From: Adiantum capillus-veneris
Taxonomy: Eukaryota; Streptophyta; Polypodiopsida; Polypodiales; Pteridaceae
Assembly: GCA_014529385.2 (NCBI GenBank)
Contig: CM043970.1
Coordinates: forward strand, 68,284,567-68,348,566
Length of the DNA stretch: 64,000 bases
Direction of reading: 5' to 3'
Positions 30,873 through 43,012 of the stretch are shown piece by piece. The translations under genes were made by a program, and so were the position numbers. The stretch's first letter is position 1. Every line of letters starts with the position of its first letter. The notes below the pieces were generated by a model. That model was not told the origin of the DNA. It saw nothing but the letters and a program-made list of their open reading frames with translations, and ran no database searches.

Positions 30873-31381
30873 TCCTCCTTCCTTTTTGGATCCCAAGTGG
30901 AATGTAAGGTTCGTTGGTGAGGTTTGGGAGTGGAGACCGGAGACATTGAAAATGCTGATCGAAATGATGGAGCTCTCGTTTTCGCCGTTGCCACATTACT
31001 ATCACCACCAATCGACGAAGAAGGTGTAGAAGAGGGAAAAACCAAGTCGTTGGGGTCGATTGCGGGACGCTTCGGCTTGGCAGCGTCTTTCTCTTCTTTG
31101 TTGGCTTTGATGGCGGCATCCTTGGCTTCAAATACCTTCAACAATTGCTCGTTGATTGCCTTGCATATTACTACTTGTTGTCCCTCTAGCTTAAGGAGGT
31201 GAGCACGTACTTTAGTTGTGCCGGATTTCCGTTCGAAGCCGCATAGTTTGCACTTCCATGCATGTGCACCACCGGCCTTTCCCAACACTCGGGAATGCAC
31301 TTCGTCCCACCACGAAGCTTCATCCTTCTTTTTCTTCGCGCCCAAGGGCACACGTTCATTTGACACGGAAGCTTGGGCCAT
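30873..31381 (-). pseudogene. hAT transposase, N-terminal BED zinc-finger segment
   Basis: The minus-strand frame starts at ATG 31381 (MAQASVSNERVPLG). It contains WWDEVHSRVL, then WKCKLCGFERKSGTTKVRAH with the C-x2-C...H pattern of a BED finger, a Lys/Ala-rich linker, and ends QRTLHSTWDPKRKEDV where the large LTR element begins. The next residues of the same protein (DAGVARFFYHDH) lie at 21060, on the other side of that element. BED fingers bind transposon ends. The 5' side is cut by (GA)n and a LINE directly before the ATG. Confidence 0.85.
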
Positions 31382-31382
31382 G

Positions 31383-31386
<4 letters not shown>

Positions 31387-31472
<86 letters not shown>
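31387..31472. repeat. (GA)n array at the LINE 3' end
   Basis: About 43 GA units lie between the hAT start codon region and the LINE tail. A second (GA)n tract bounds the other end of the same LINE (34321-34364). Confidence 0.95.
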
Positions 31473-31476
<4 letters not shown>

Positions 31477-34316
31477 AATGAAATGAAATGTTATATTAAC
31501 GTCTTCAAAAGGCCATAGTGACCTATGAGACCAGAAAGTTACAAGGTGGTGGATCTGATACAAAGTCAGAGTAACAAAATAACAACAGTACAAAACAAAG
31601 ATATATACTATGGGATCCTAGATTGGTCGATGTGAACTAAGCAAAGATGGGCAAAAATGGGCGGCTTGCTGGGAGCGCTGAATCACAAGAGATCTAGCAT
31701 CGGTCGTTGGCGAATCTCATCAATCTCCTCCATGGTTAGTAGTCTGACCGGGTGTTGTGCATGCCTGGCCAGCGTGCTCCGGATCTTCTGACGTAGCCTC
31801 CGTCGATGCTGTGTAGTCCTCCGCAGTCGTGGACGCCTGGATTTCCCCAGTTCAATCGCTCGGTCGATCAGTGTGCCTCTGGTGTGAGACGAGGGGGAGC
31901 TCTGCTGTGGGAGTGTCTCTTGCGGCTGTCCCGTGTCTGCTTTGAAAAAGTCTGTGATCCGTCTTTGAGACTGGCTAGCCTCGCCATTCATTAAGCTATC
32001 TCTGTGTTTGCACAGCTCGAGCAAGAACAAACCCAGGCATCTCTGATCTTCGTATCCCATGACTCTTGAGAGTGGTCCAAAACCCTCTCTGAACAAGCAA
32101 TGGATGCGGCCTCGTATCTCGTAGTAGACGGGGTAGCGGCATGTATAATGCAGCTCTGTCTCAGGCTCCATGTCACACAAGGGGCATGTCCTGGCCTCTG
32201 CTGGTACTCCGTTGTATCTCCCAGTCTCAATCCGCAGTTGGTGTGAAGATGTGCGTAACTGGCCAATAGCACATCGTATCCCATGAGACAAGTGGGTGTC
32301 CATGTATCTGGGTCTCGTCACGAAACCATCTTCCGTAAGCTCGAGAAGGTGGTCTCTGTAGAAAGCCATCTTTGTGCCCAATTCTTGCGCTGGTTGTATC
32401 CATGTCCTCCTGGTGTCTAGCTGGGTCAAGTCTTGGCGGATGAGCTTGGTGATCTCTGACTGTGTAAGAGTGACAGATGGTGCATCCAATGAGTACTGGA
32501 ATGGTGGCAGCCTGTCTATGCGGAACCCATGCGCTTGAAACCATGATGCCATCTCTCCATACCAGAATGTTGTATCTCCTTGTATGGCTAATTGTCGAGA
32601 GGACTCAAGTGCTATGCGAGCATATCTGTCTCTAGGGAGTTCCCATGCGGTTTATGAAGGAGACTGATCTGGTGAGTGCCTCCACCACTAGTGGGGGGGC
32701 CGCTAGCTTTGCTCGGATAATGGCCCGTGGTACTGATGTCTTGGCTCTAATGAGCCGCGAGATCATAGAGACGAGAGGTTTCTCCATGTTTCCCCATCCA
32801 TCTGTGCGACCCGGCCTCCCGTGGTGATCCAATGAAGGTCCCCATATCTCAGCTCCATAGAGCAATGCTGAGGCCACCAAAGTGTCAAAGAGCCAGAGCT
32901 TCGTCCGGGGCTCCTGAAACTGGACCTGCGAACACATCTTCTCTAATCTACCCAGTGCTGCGTGGGCTCTAGTCAGTCTGGTCTCTGCTGCTCTTCCTAA
33001 GTGAGAATGCAGGTCCGCTAAAAACCACTCCAAGGTAAGTGTAAGCATCTGTGTACTCCAGAGTCTCCTGGCCGTATGTGAATGTAGGTGCTGACCTCCT
33101 AATCCACCGTGGGGTGGTATTAAACACCATAACCTTGGTTTTACCAAGGTTGACAGACAAACCACTTTCGTGGGAAAACCTACGCAAAGCATTGCATTCC
33201 CTCTGGAGATTCGGAGATCAGCACTACGTCATCAGCATATAACAAAAGTGGAATCCATGTCCCTGCCAACTGTGCACCTCTATCACCATCGCTCTCAATG
33301 TAGTCAGAAACCTCATCCACATACATACCGAAAAGAGTAGGAGAGAGCGGGCAACCCTGCTTCACCCCGATAGTGGAGTGAACCGGTGTAGAAAGTCCCT
33401 CAGGGGTGCGTACATGCCCTACTACTGATCTGTACAATGCCATGATCCCCCAAATGAGTTCTGTGGGTACTCCCATTTCCTGTAATCTGCGCATCAATCT
33501 AGCTCTGGGTACTGTGTCAAAAGCTTTGTGGAAGTCCACAAAGCTACAATAGATCCGTTTCCCATGAGATCTGCCTTCCTCGATGATGGCCCTGAGTGTC
33601 AAGATGTGATCAAGAGTAGAGAAGCCTCTCCTGAACCCTGCCTACCCAACTGCACGCACTCCTTCCTTCTCTGCCCATCTACTCAGCTGTTGCTCAAGAA
33701 TGGATGCATACAACCTTGCCAGTGTGTGTCCAATCATGATAGTGCGATGATTCCCAGGCTCCATGGGGTCTCCTGACTTGAAGATAGGTACGATCGTAGA
33801 TAGGCTCCAAGTGTCCGGTAGGCCCTCACACATGGCACGGTTAAACATAACCGCTAGAAGCTCTGCTAGTAGGTCTTTGGCATGCATGAAATGCTCCGCG
33901 AGTAAGCCATCACGATCATAAGCTCTCCTAGTCCTCATCCTGTCACTAGCTTTCTTCACCATCTCAGCAGTGAAAAAAGCACATGTGTGTGGGCATGGAT
34001 CGGGGGGGTTGGGGAGGGGCGGCTGTCCAGGTATTGTGTACAAAGATGATGCGTATCGACCCCAGGTCTCTGTGGAGGAAATAGCCGGGGGGGGGGGGGG
34101 GGGGAACTGCTCATGAAAGAGCCGCCACGCTTCACGCGAGTCCTGACTCAAGAATAGCTGGTATAGATCCTGCTTGAGTCAAGCCAAGAAAGCCCTCTTC
34201 TTTCGCCGCACCAGGCGTCGGTAGTCAGTCTGTGATTGTCTGTTAGTGACATCCCCCAACAGCACCTCCCTCTGAAGTGTGGCTCTAGTCTGGTGGCACT
34301 CCTCATCGTACCAGCT

Positions 34317-34320
<4 letters not shown>
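31473..34320 (-). mobile_element. 5'-truncated LINE (minus strand) between two (GA)n tracts
   Basis: The 3' tail (ATTTC)n is at 31473-31490, followed on the minus strand upstream by about 190 bp of untranslated sequence with GATCCACCACCTTGTAACTT. Truncation is at the codon series NSWYDEECHQ, so endonuclease is missing. (GA)n flanks both ends. Same family as the copies at 48295-64000. Confidence 0.88.
31683..34320 (-). pseudogene. LINE ORF2: reverse transcriptase and C-terminal zinc knuckle
   Basis: In minus order: RRLVRRKKRAFLA (near 34200), an 18-base G run (34087-34104, C on the sense strand) in the proline stretch before ISSTETWG, RAYDRDGLLAEHFMHAKDLL (near 33900), GHTLARLYASILEQQLSRWA, then a frame change to YCSFVDFHKAFDTVPRARLM (near 33530), GVKQGCPLSPTLFGMYVDEV (near 33350), LLYADDVVLISESPEG (near 33220; catalytic ADD intact), LGKTKVMVFNTTPRW, YTYLGVVFSG, LLYGAEIWGPSLDHH (near 32850), and a C-terminal CPLCDMEPETELHYTC zinc knuckle (near 32150), ending EEIDEIRQRPMLDLL. 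At least three frameshifts. It would reverse-transcribe LINE RNA at the target site. Confidence 0.88.
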
Positions 34321-34366
<46 letters not shown>

Positions 34367-34744
34367 TGAGGTTGAGGTTGAGGTTGCGGTTGCGGTGTGG
34401 AGCTTGAAGCCTTGAAGCTTGAGGGCTTGACTCTTGAGCCTTGAGGCCTAAAGCCTTGAGGCCCAAGAGAGAGGGAGAGAGACGAGAATGAATGAATGAA
34501 GGCTTGAGCAATGAGCCTTGCCCAAGGGATGTGGAGAGAGTTGAGACTCGAGAGAGGCTTGATGGAGAGGGCCGAGGCTAGAGGCTAGAGCATGTGAGGC
34601 TTGAGCATGAGAACTTCAAAAGTTCAATGAAGCCACCGACGGTCGACCTTGGCCCTGCAAGCCTTGAGGGAGGGATGAGGTTTATAGGAGGCCTTCATGC
34701 CCTTGTATAGGGTAGCCCCTCACCCTCTCTCCCTATTGTTCAAA
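34321..34744. other. (GA)n tract and CTTGAG-rich noncoding DNA
   Basis: (GA)n at 34321-34364, then a GAGGTT hexanucleotide run (34364-34396) and a stretch in which CTTGAG/CTTGAAGC words recur to about 34640. It could be the original sequence 5' of the hAT gene before the LINE came in. No gene is visible. Confidence 0.6.
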
Positions 34745-35000
34745 AACGTTGCCTCAAAACGGCTGTTTTTTTTTTAAAAAACGGCGAGATTTTTTGAATT
34801 TTAAAATCGGCCGTTCCGGACTTCAGGCATTCCGCGTTCCGATTCCTCTTTCCGGCCATTCCGGCCCCGTTCCGGTTATGCCACCGGGCGGAACGCTATT
34901 GCGTTCCCATATCCGTTCCGGGCGTTTAGCTTGAGCGGGAACGCGTTCCGGGAACGACAGGGGCCCGTTCCGGCCGTTCCGGCCGTTCCCTATCATTCTG
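34745..35000. mobile_element. CCGTTCC/GGAACG-rich element
   Basis: Dense in CCGTTCC, GGCCGTTCC and GGAACG words in both orientations, with a T/A hairpin-like stretch at 34767-34790. It abuts the downstream region of a chromovirus at CATTCTGCAAATC. Composition matches the insertions at 14007 and 17995, though I cannot align the ends. Confidence 0.5.
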
Positions 35001-35215
35001 CAAATCAATCATACTTAGTTTCGGGGAATTCCTGTCATAAAGTCATTCAGCAGAATACTACTTATCCCAATAGTATCCCTGAAACCCAAAGGGACATTAG
35101 TGACTCTATTCAAATCGGGGTAATCCGTTGACAAAGGAGCGGAGTGACTCCCCTCTTGTGCAAACCGGCTACACTAGATTCACTTATGCTGAAATCGGGG
35201 TTCTATTGGAGTAGA

Positions 35216-35764
35216 CTATGCTAAACCGAATGTTTCAAGGTAAAGTTTTAAAATCTGAGGAGTATCTGCTAGGTTCTCCTCCTCCATCCACCTCGCATCC
35301 AATGTAGGATAGTTCTTGAATTTAACCAAGAACCGCCTAATCGCTTTACCTTTTATCTGTTTGTCATTGTGTGCCAAAATGTGTTCTGGAACGAGTATCT
35401 CCTCGCTTTCCTTCAATTCGGATTGCTCATCAAGCTCATCATTATCGGGCACATCGCCTTTAAAAGGCTTCAATAGACTCACATGAAAAGCATTGTAAAT
35501 CTTCCAAGTATCGGGCAGCTTCAGTCTAAAGGAGATATCATTTATCTTTTCTTTTATCTGGAAAGGGCCATAATACCTCATGCCAAGCTTTGGAAAAAGC
35601 GGCTCCTTTCCTTTTTGTTTTCTTAGGTGTGCCTTCTCAAAACGTAAGAGCACCCAATCGTCCTCCTTTAATTTCAAATCGCGACGATGTCGATCTGTTG
35701 CGTTCTTATGTCTTTCTTGAGATTTCTCTAAAGCCTTCCGGACCTTGGCAAAAGCAGTGTCCAA
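35216..35764 (-). pseudogene. Integrase C-terminal domain and chromodomain, chromovirus copy 1
   Basis: A 182-codon frame: KVRKALEKSQERHKNATDRH and DWVLLRFEKAHLRKQKGKEP (typical end of integrase), LGMRYYGPFQIKEKINDISF (the GPY/F module), NAFHVSLLKPF, then a chromodomain: ILVPEHILAHNDKQIKGK, FLVKFKNYPTLDARWMEEEN and LKLYLETFG. Chromodomains direct chromovirus integration to marked chromatin. The frame itself is undamaged, but it is separated from the catalytic core by a gag-like block. Confidence 0.9.
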
Positions 35765-35805
35765 GTCCCTCGTGTATTGGTTGGGTTCAAAAATCTTATC
35801 CTTGG

Positions 35806-36613
35806 TCTGGGGAATGTTCTGATCTACTAGTTGATTCCCTTTTTCCTTTCTTTCCTTGTGCCCTGGGACCTGCGGGTAGCGTCTTTCGCTTCCCTGTCCA
35901 TTGGCACGTCAAAGTCAATCATCATCGAAGCCCTAAGACGCACTATCATTTGATTCCTCTTTCTCTGGAATCCTTTGATGGGCTTGCATCTAGTTTCCTT
36001 AGTTCGTCGGAATCCTCTGATTCGCCTGAATCCTTTTATGAGCTATTATCTGGTTTCCTTGATTCATTCTCTTCACTGGAAGACTCTTGCCTTTTTGATA
36101 CTATCCTGCCCGTTGCATAAGTCAATGAGCCGGCATGCATTCCAAATCGTTGCTTAGTTATGTCCCATGGAGTCAGACTTCTGGTTTAAAGCATAGCCTT
36201 GAATCTCTTTAGCAATTATAGCAAAACCGCTCAATCTGGTCTTTCAAAAGAATCTTCGACAAGTATCCCAAAATCTCTGGCAATAGTCATCCAATCTATC
36301 TTTTTCAGTCATTTTCAAGTGATGCCAAGGCATGATGACATCTCTTGCATATTCATCGTTCTTTTCAAGTAAGATGCCGCTTTTCACTCCCCGGAATGTT
36401 CTGAGAACCACGCTCCAGAGAAGGTGACGTCAAACTGTTGCTCAACTCAAGGGCTCGATGGGTGTCCTGGCCTGACTCTACTCCTTGAACTCCTTGGTTT
36501 TCTTGTTGATCTTGTCATTGTCAAAAGAGGATGACCTCTCCTCCTTTAGATTCCCTTCCATGCCTCCTAGACTTTCTTTCGAAAATCTTCTTCAAAAGAA
36601 TCTTGTTTTAGGT
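35806..36613 (-). pseudogene. gag-like block lying within the integrase region, chromovirus copy 1
   Basis: Degenerate minus-strand frames contain VEQQFDVTFSGAWFSEHS, KAASYLK, KQRFGMHAGSLTYATGRIVS and a Ser/Glu/Asp-rich tail, matching the better gag frames at 43104-43427 and 46188-46496. The block begins after LQFLST-NKI (integrase core end, near 36610) and ends before PQTKDKIFEPNQY (35800), so TKDKIF-like residues occur on both sides. The same arrangement is present in copies 2 and 3. Confidence 0.65.
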
Positions 36614-36639
36614 GCTTAGAAATTGAAGAAGCCTCTTAG

Positions 36640-37328
36640 CACCCTCGAACACTTCAAATGGCGTCTTTCTCGTGTGTCGTTGTAGGAAAACTCCACCGAG
36701 AGAAAATACTTTTCTCATTTAGTCTTCTGATCCAAAGAAGAAGACTTCAACAAGTTTAAAACCATTGAATTGGCTATTTCCAAATGGCACATCTGTCTGC
36801 GGGTGGAACGGGGACGAGAACTGCAACCACGTGCCAATGTTCTCTCAGATCGCCGTCCAAAACAACTAGTAGATCGGGGATCTTTGTCCGAAACAATGGA
36901 CTTAGACATGCCATATATTCGAACAGTTTTGCCAAAGGATCGCGGTTAACTGTCTTCTTTACTGCAGAGCAATTAGCATGCTTAGTGAATCTGTTGATGA
37001 CCGTCCAAAGGCCATCATGCCCACTCTATGTCTTCGGGAGATCAAAGATGAAATCCATTGCAATACTTTCCCAGGGGCGTGTGGGAATGGGTAAAGGCTG
37101 TACTAATCCCTGTGCCTGATGCCTGTCAAACTTGACCTTCTGGCATACTAAACAACTGCAAACAAATTCGTCCACATCTTTCTTGAGTCGCGGCCAAAAG
37201 AAGTAACGCTCCACACCTTTGAAAGTGGTGTCGATGCCGCGGTGACTCGTAAAAAGTGGACAATGGCACTCAGTCAAAACCTTTTCCCTAAACGGCCGTG
37301 TGACGCACAACATCGTTTTCTTCATCAA
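36640..37328 (-). pseudogene. Integrase zinc finger and catalytic core, chromovirus copy 1
   Basis: The first frame (37328 to 37026) has CHCPLFTSHRGIDTTFKGVE, FWPRLKKDVDEFVCSCLVCQ, PLPIPTRPWESIAMDFIFDL; H-H-C-C zinc residues and the first catalytic Asp (AMDF) are present. After a frame change, MSKSIVSDKDPRSTS (36909) carries the second Asp of D,D,E, and PFEVFEGAKRL (near 36650) ends the core. Multiple frameshifts. Confidence 0.85.
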
Positions 37329-38195
37329 GTAGCCATCCCGTATAGAATATTCCCGCTACTTCCTCCCCATTCTATATTCGTGTGAATACATCGGAAAAAT
37401 CCGGATCTCTGCGTATGATCGACCATGTCCTCGACGCTTTTATGATGAATCGTGGAAATTGCCAAGACTAACAGCTTCCGGGACAAAGCATTTGCCACCA
37501 AGTTCTTCTGTCCCTGAACATGGAGAATCTGGAAGTGAAACTGTGACAAGATGTTAGCCCACCGGATCTTCTTTTCCGAAAGCTGCTCCTGTGACAAGAA
37601 GTAGCGTAAAATCTGATGATCAATTAAGTCCGTAAAATCGGCTCCGAGTAGGTAATATCGCCACTGAGTAAGAGCATGGATCACTGCCAAAAGCTCTTCC
37701 TCATAAATCTGTGCTGTCAATTCTGGCCTTGAAAACAATCGGCTTTCATAGGCAATCACATGGCCTTCTCGCATTAAGATTGCACCCAGATTATGACCAC
37801 AAGCATCACAATACACTTCGAATGACTTTTGCAAATCCGGCAAAGTCAATTATACTTAGTTTCTCTTTCAATGTCTGAAAGGCAGTCACCTCTGTGGGTC
37901 CCCACGAGAAATGGACTCCTTTTTGTGTTCGAATGTGCAAAGGGGAAGCTACTTCTGCAAACTTTCGAATGAACCGCCTGTAGTAAGAACATAAGCCCAA
38001 GAAGCTTCCAACTTCATGAACATTCTTTAAGTCATGCCAATCGCGGATAGTGTCACTTTTGGCCAGATCCATCTGTACCCTTTTTGTTGAGACGATGTGT
38101 CCCAAGAAATGTTTCTCAGGCAAGAAAAACTCGCTCTTTTTCACATTTATAAGCAATTTATGCTTCCTCAGTTTCTGGAAAACCCACAAACGATC
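37325..38195 (-). pseudogene. Reverse transcriptase 3' part and RNase H, chromovirus copy 1
   Basis: HKLLINVKKSEFFLPEKHFL, LGHIVS and FLGLCSYYRRFIRKFAEVAS (38160 to 37930) form the end of reverse transcriptase. RNase H follows: FEVYCDACGHNLGAIL, YEEELLAVIHALTQWRYYLL and DHQILRYFL, with VANALSRKLLVLAIS at its end. Compared with copy 2, about 76 bp spanning the catalytic YxDD region are missing just before VFQKLRKH, so this copy has no polymerase active site. Confidence 0.85.
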
Positions 38196-38198
38196 GGG

Positions 38199-38338
38199 AC
38201 TAGCCCCTCCATAGACTTAAGAGGGCCATGCTTGCAAACAATAGAAATAAATCTACACTCATGCTCGCAAAAAACTACTAGCCCCTCCATAGACTTAAGA
38301 GGGCCATGCTTGCAAACAATAGAAATAAATCTACACTC
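38199..38338 (+). repeat. 62-bp direct duplication at the chromovirus/copia junction
   Basis: The 62-bp unit starting ACTAGCCCCTCCATAGACTT occurs at 38199-38260 and 38277-38338 with a 16-bp spacer and no visible mismatch. It lies exactly where the minus-strand chromovirus ends and the plus-strand copia begins. Confidence 0.95.
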
Positions 38339-40090
38339 TGGGATTTCGTTATGGGATCTTGAAGCTAAAAAGATTGTTCGCAGCAATGACATGTACTTAA
38401 ATGAAGAGAAGATGTATAAGGAGCCTGTGCATACAGTGGAGGTCAGGAGAGTTATCTTCCTAGAAGATGGAGTTGTTCACAATAGGGCTGAAGTGCCTCA
38501 TGCTAGACAAAAAGGCCAGAATCCTCCTGCACTACAAGATGTTGCTCATGGATAACAAGCTCAACCAGTCATTAGAAGGTCTACAAGGGCTTCAAGGCCT
38601 CTTGATAGATTTACTCCCTCATTGGACTTACATTATGTTGAGAGATTACGGAGAGCCTTCCTGCTATAAGGAAGCCATGTCAATGGATGACAAGGCGAAG
38701 TGGGAGAAAGCTATGCAATCAGAAATGGACTCGCTGCATAAGGATCAAACTTGGAAGTTGGTCCGGTTGCCTAAAGGTAAAAAGGCATTACCATGCAAAT
38801 GAATGTACAAGCAAAAATTTACACCTCATGATAACAAACGCAAGTACAAGGCACGACTTGTTGCTAAAGGATTTAAGCAGTTAGCAGGGTATTGACTTTG
38901 ATGAGATTTTTTCTCCGGTTGTCAAGATGACTACTCTGCGGTGTGTACTTGCGTTTGTTGCTAAAGAAGACATGGAACTTGACCAAATGGATGTCAAGAC
39001 AACATTCTTGCGTGGTGATCTTCAAGAAGAAGTTTATATATAGCAGCCAAAAGGTTTTGTTGAGGAGGGCAATGAAGACTTGGTGTGTCAGTGAGTAAAG
39101 ACTCTTCATGGTCTAAAACAGTCATCAAGGGAATGGTATCATAAATTCTACTTGTTCATGCTCTCTCAAAGCTACAAACGTAGCAATATGGACCACTGCC
39201 TCTACACTAAGAGAGATAAAGATGGTAGTTTGCTGATTTTGGTCCTTTATGTGGATGATATGTTGATTGCCGGGAAATGCAGGGATGAGCTTTCAGCCTT
39301 GAAGCTAGAGTTACATGCGAACTTTGAAATGAAAGACATGGGTGAAGCAAGCCATATCCTTGGCATGCGTATTAGGCGAGACAGATGCAAGAAATTGGTC
39401 TATCTGTTTCAATCTGAGTACATTGATAAAGTGCTCAAGCGTTTCAATATGGAGAGGGGGAAGGCATTGAGTACTCCATTGCCTTCATATGTGAAAACTT
39501 TCTAAAAATCACTGGCCTAAGTGTGAAGAGGAAAAGGCTGAAATGGCACAAGTGCCTTAATCATCTGAGGCAGTTATGCTATATTTGAATGGTACAAAAG
39601 ACGTGTATTTGCTTTGGACGAAAGGAAGCATGTGTAATGGGTTACACGGATGCAGATTATGCAAGAGACCGGGACAAGAGAAGGTCACTTTAAGCTATGT
39701 CTTTGAATTCACTGGAGGTGCAGTTTTATGGTGATCTCGTTTGCAAGATTTCATTACCTTGTCTACTACAGAGGCTGAACATGTTGCAGCTTCAGAAGCT
39801 TGTAAGGAAGCTATATGGCTTGGTCGGCTAGTGGGAGACTTGGGAATCAGTGTTGAGATGCCTGTGTTAAATTGTGATAGCCAAAGTGCTATATAATTGA
39901 CAAAGAATCCAGTGTTTCGCAAAGACAAAGCATGTGGATGTGAAGTATCACTTCATTCGCGAGGTGCTTGAGGACAAGCAATTGCAGCTTGCCAAGATTC
40001 ACACGAGTGAGAATCATGCTGATCTTGTTACAAAGGGCTTACCTTCCAAGCGGTTTGCACATTGTTGGGCACTCATGGGCATTGGGTAGA
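38339..40090 (+). pseudogene. Ty1/copia pol (integrase end, reverse transcriptase, RNase H)
   Basis: Plus-strand pieces: SLWDLEAKKIVRSNDMYLNE (end of integrase), DYGEPSCYKEAMSMDDKAKW and MDSLHKDQTWKLVRLPKGKK (reverse transcriptase start), KARLVAKGFKQ, then [20 protein letters not shown] and [18 protein letters not shown] (38900-39050), KTLHGLKQSSREWYHKF, LYVDDMLIAGKCRDELSAL (39247; catalytic YVDD intact) and RFNMERGKALSTPLP. RNase H remnants: YTDADYARDRDKRRS, then DFITLSTTEAEHVAASEA and KEAIWLGRLVGDLG (to 39870). Stops at 38555 and 38800 and frameshifts after 39510 show it is dead. The 5' LTR, gag and protease are absent. Confidence 0.9.
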
Positions 40091-40165
40091 TGATCATGGT
40101 CATTGTCTACATGTATTGTATGTATATATACATTGTCACCATAGCTTAAAGGTACATTGTTCTTT

Positions 40166-40175
40166 AAGTGGGAGG
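40166..40175 (+). other. Polypurine tract of the copia element
   Basis: AAGTGGGAGG lies directly before TTGTTGGGGTGG, the usual place and form for a plant copia element. Confidence 0.75.
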
Positions 40176-40176
40176 T

Positions 40177-40940
40177 TGTTGGGGTGGTAAAGCCCAATGT
40201 GCCGTGCCCAAGTGTTGGGCGGCCGGAGATTAACTGGGAACTAACACTGACCATTCACTCTACATAAAACAATAAGGACTCATAACCCTAAACACTATTG
40301 CGTTTGGAGTCCACCACAACTTGTGTCTCCTCTCCTTCTTTCTTCTCCATTGCTGCACATACACACACACTCTCGCTTGCGCACTTCAAGGGGTTTTGGG
40401 GGGGGGGGGGGGGGGATGGTACTACAGGTGAAGACCACGATGGATGGAGCTCTATTTCTAGGGGCTCTCAATTGAAGACTATATGCATAGGGTATACAAG
40501 CATGATATGCAATCTAGCTAGCTCCATCCTGTACTATATTGGATGTAGAGCAGTGAAAGGGTGTCGGCAAGCTCCCTGAAGAATATGCCTGGATCTGATC
40601 TAAGCTGGGCGGGTTGCTGTGTAGTGTCTTGATGGAACTCTTCTCTGGTTGATGTTATCTCTTGCTTGTAGATGCGGTGCTTGAAAACTAGGTTTTCTCT
40701 GTATCCTACTGGCCGTGAGGTCTTTGCCCTCTAGAGAGTGACTCCTTGATGTGTGGAGGCCAGAGGTGGAGTGGATCTCTGAAAGAATGTGGTGATCTTT
40801 TTTTGAGGCCCTTTGTCTGGTGCCGTCTGCCCTGTAAAGAGAGCTCTCTATGTTGTTGAATGTCCAATATAATCCTTTTGAGTGTGCGTTGATATGCTTA
40901 ACTCTAAAAGCTGGAGGAGGGAGCTCGACACTTTGAATAG
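40177..40940 (+). repeat. Copia 3' LTR, right edge uncertain
   Basis: Begins TGTTGGGGTGGTAAAGCCCA after the polypurine tract. Contains an 18-base G run (40398-40415). I cannot fix the CA end; the value given is approximate. Confidence 0.55.
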
Positions 40941-42273
<1,333 letters not shown>

Positions 42274-43012
42274 TACCCCCCTCTTGAAAGAATTGTAATC
42301 GCCCTCGATTACTCATGCAAAACAGACAGAGGCCATCAACCATTTCAGCAGACACGGACTCTAAGTAGCGATGCACTAGACACAACACATCTAGCACTTG
42401 TACAAAGACGACAGTCACATCACTGCACATGACATCACAAGATATCACATGACAAATCAATCGTGCCGAAAGCAGTAAACTCAAGAGTCAAAACCAATGG
42501 TTCCAGAAGCACTTTGTCAAAATCTGCCCGTAAAAAGCAGTCAACGCAACTGGCGGAATTTTCGTACAGTCCTGCCACGTCAGCAGCAACGCAAAAAGCG
42601 GAATTTCCGTACTACCACATCAACAGCCAGTCAACGCGTTTTCGGGGTCTGTACAGTACGACATTGCCACGTCAGCGTTCGCATGCCTGCCACGTCACTG
42701 TCTGTACAGTACAACGCCGTCGTATTGTTCTGCCACATCATCCTCTTGCCGGGCGGTAAGACATGCCACGTCACCACTTTGTGACAGACTTTGCGTCCAA
42801 ATGCTCTGCAGAGTGAGGTCCCAAGGGTCTATTTATTCTTTCAAGGGATGCCCCAAAAGCAGAGCCCTCAAATCAGTAAACTCAAAAGCAATCAAATCCC
42901 AAAAGCATCTCGTCCAAAGACTGCCAAAAGCAGCCAACACAATTGGCGGAAAGCCGTACGGCTTGCCACATGGCACAACAAGCGCAAAACATGGAATTTC
43001 CATACGGTATGC
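42274..43012 (-). repeat. Patchwork of D-family internal and LTR fragments
   Basis: 42274-42465 is internal sequence like 17609-17800 (GAATTGTAATCGCCCTCGAT). 42466-42786 is another partial LTR ending CCACTTTGTGACA. 42787-43012 begins in the middle of the same LTR (GACTTTGCGTCCAAATGCTC), so at least three partial LTRs are joined. No coding sequence. Confidence 0.65.

Larger units (their letters stand above)
35001..38198 (-). mobile_element. Chromovirus (Ty3/gypsy) copy 1, broken
   Basis: Minus-strand order: reverse transcriptase 3' part (38189 on), RNase H, integrase zinc finger and core, a gag-like block, then integrase C-terminal domain and chromodomain (35764 to 35216). 5' parts are missing: at 38198 a Ty1/copia segment takes over. 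The untranslated stretch 35001-35215 matches 44800-44970 of copy 2. Confidence 0.85.

Noticed and set aside
35590-36120. 176-residue plus-strand ORF
   Set aside because: It is antisense to the integrase C-terminal domain and gag-like block on the minus strand.
40298-40579. 93-residue ORF containing a glycine run
   Set aside because: It lies within the copia LTR and its glycines come from the poly(G) tract.
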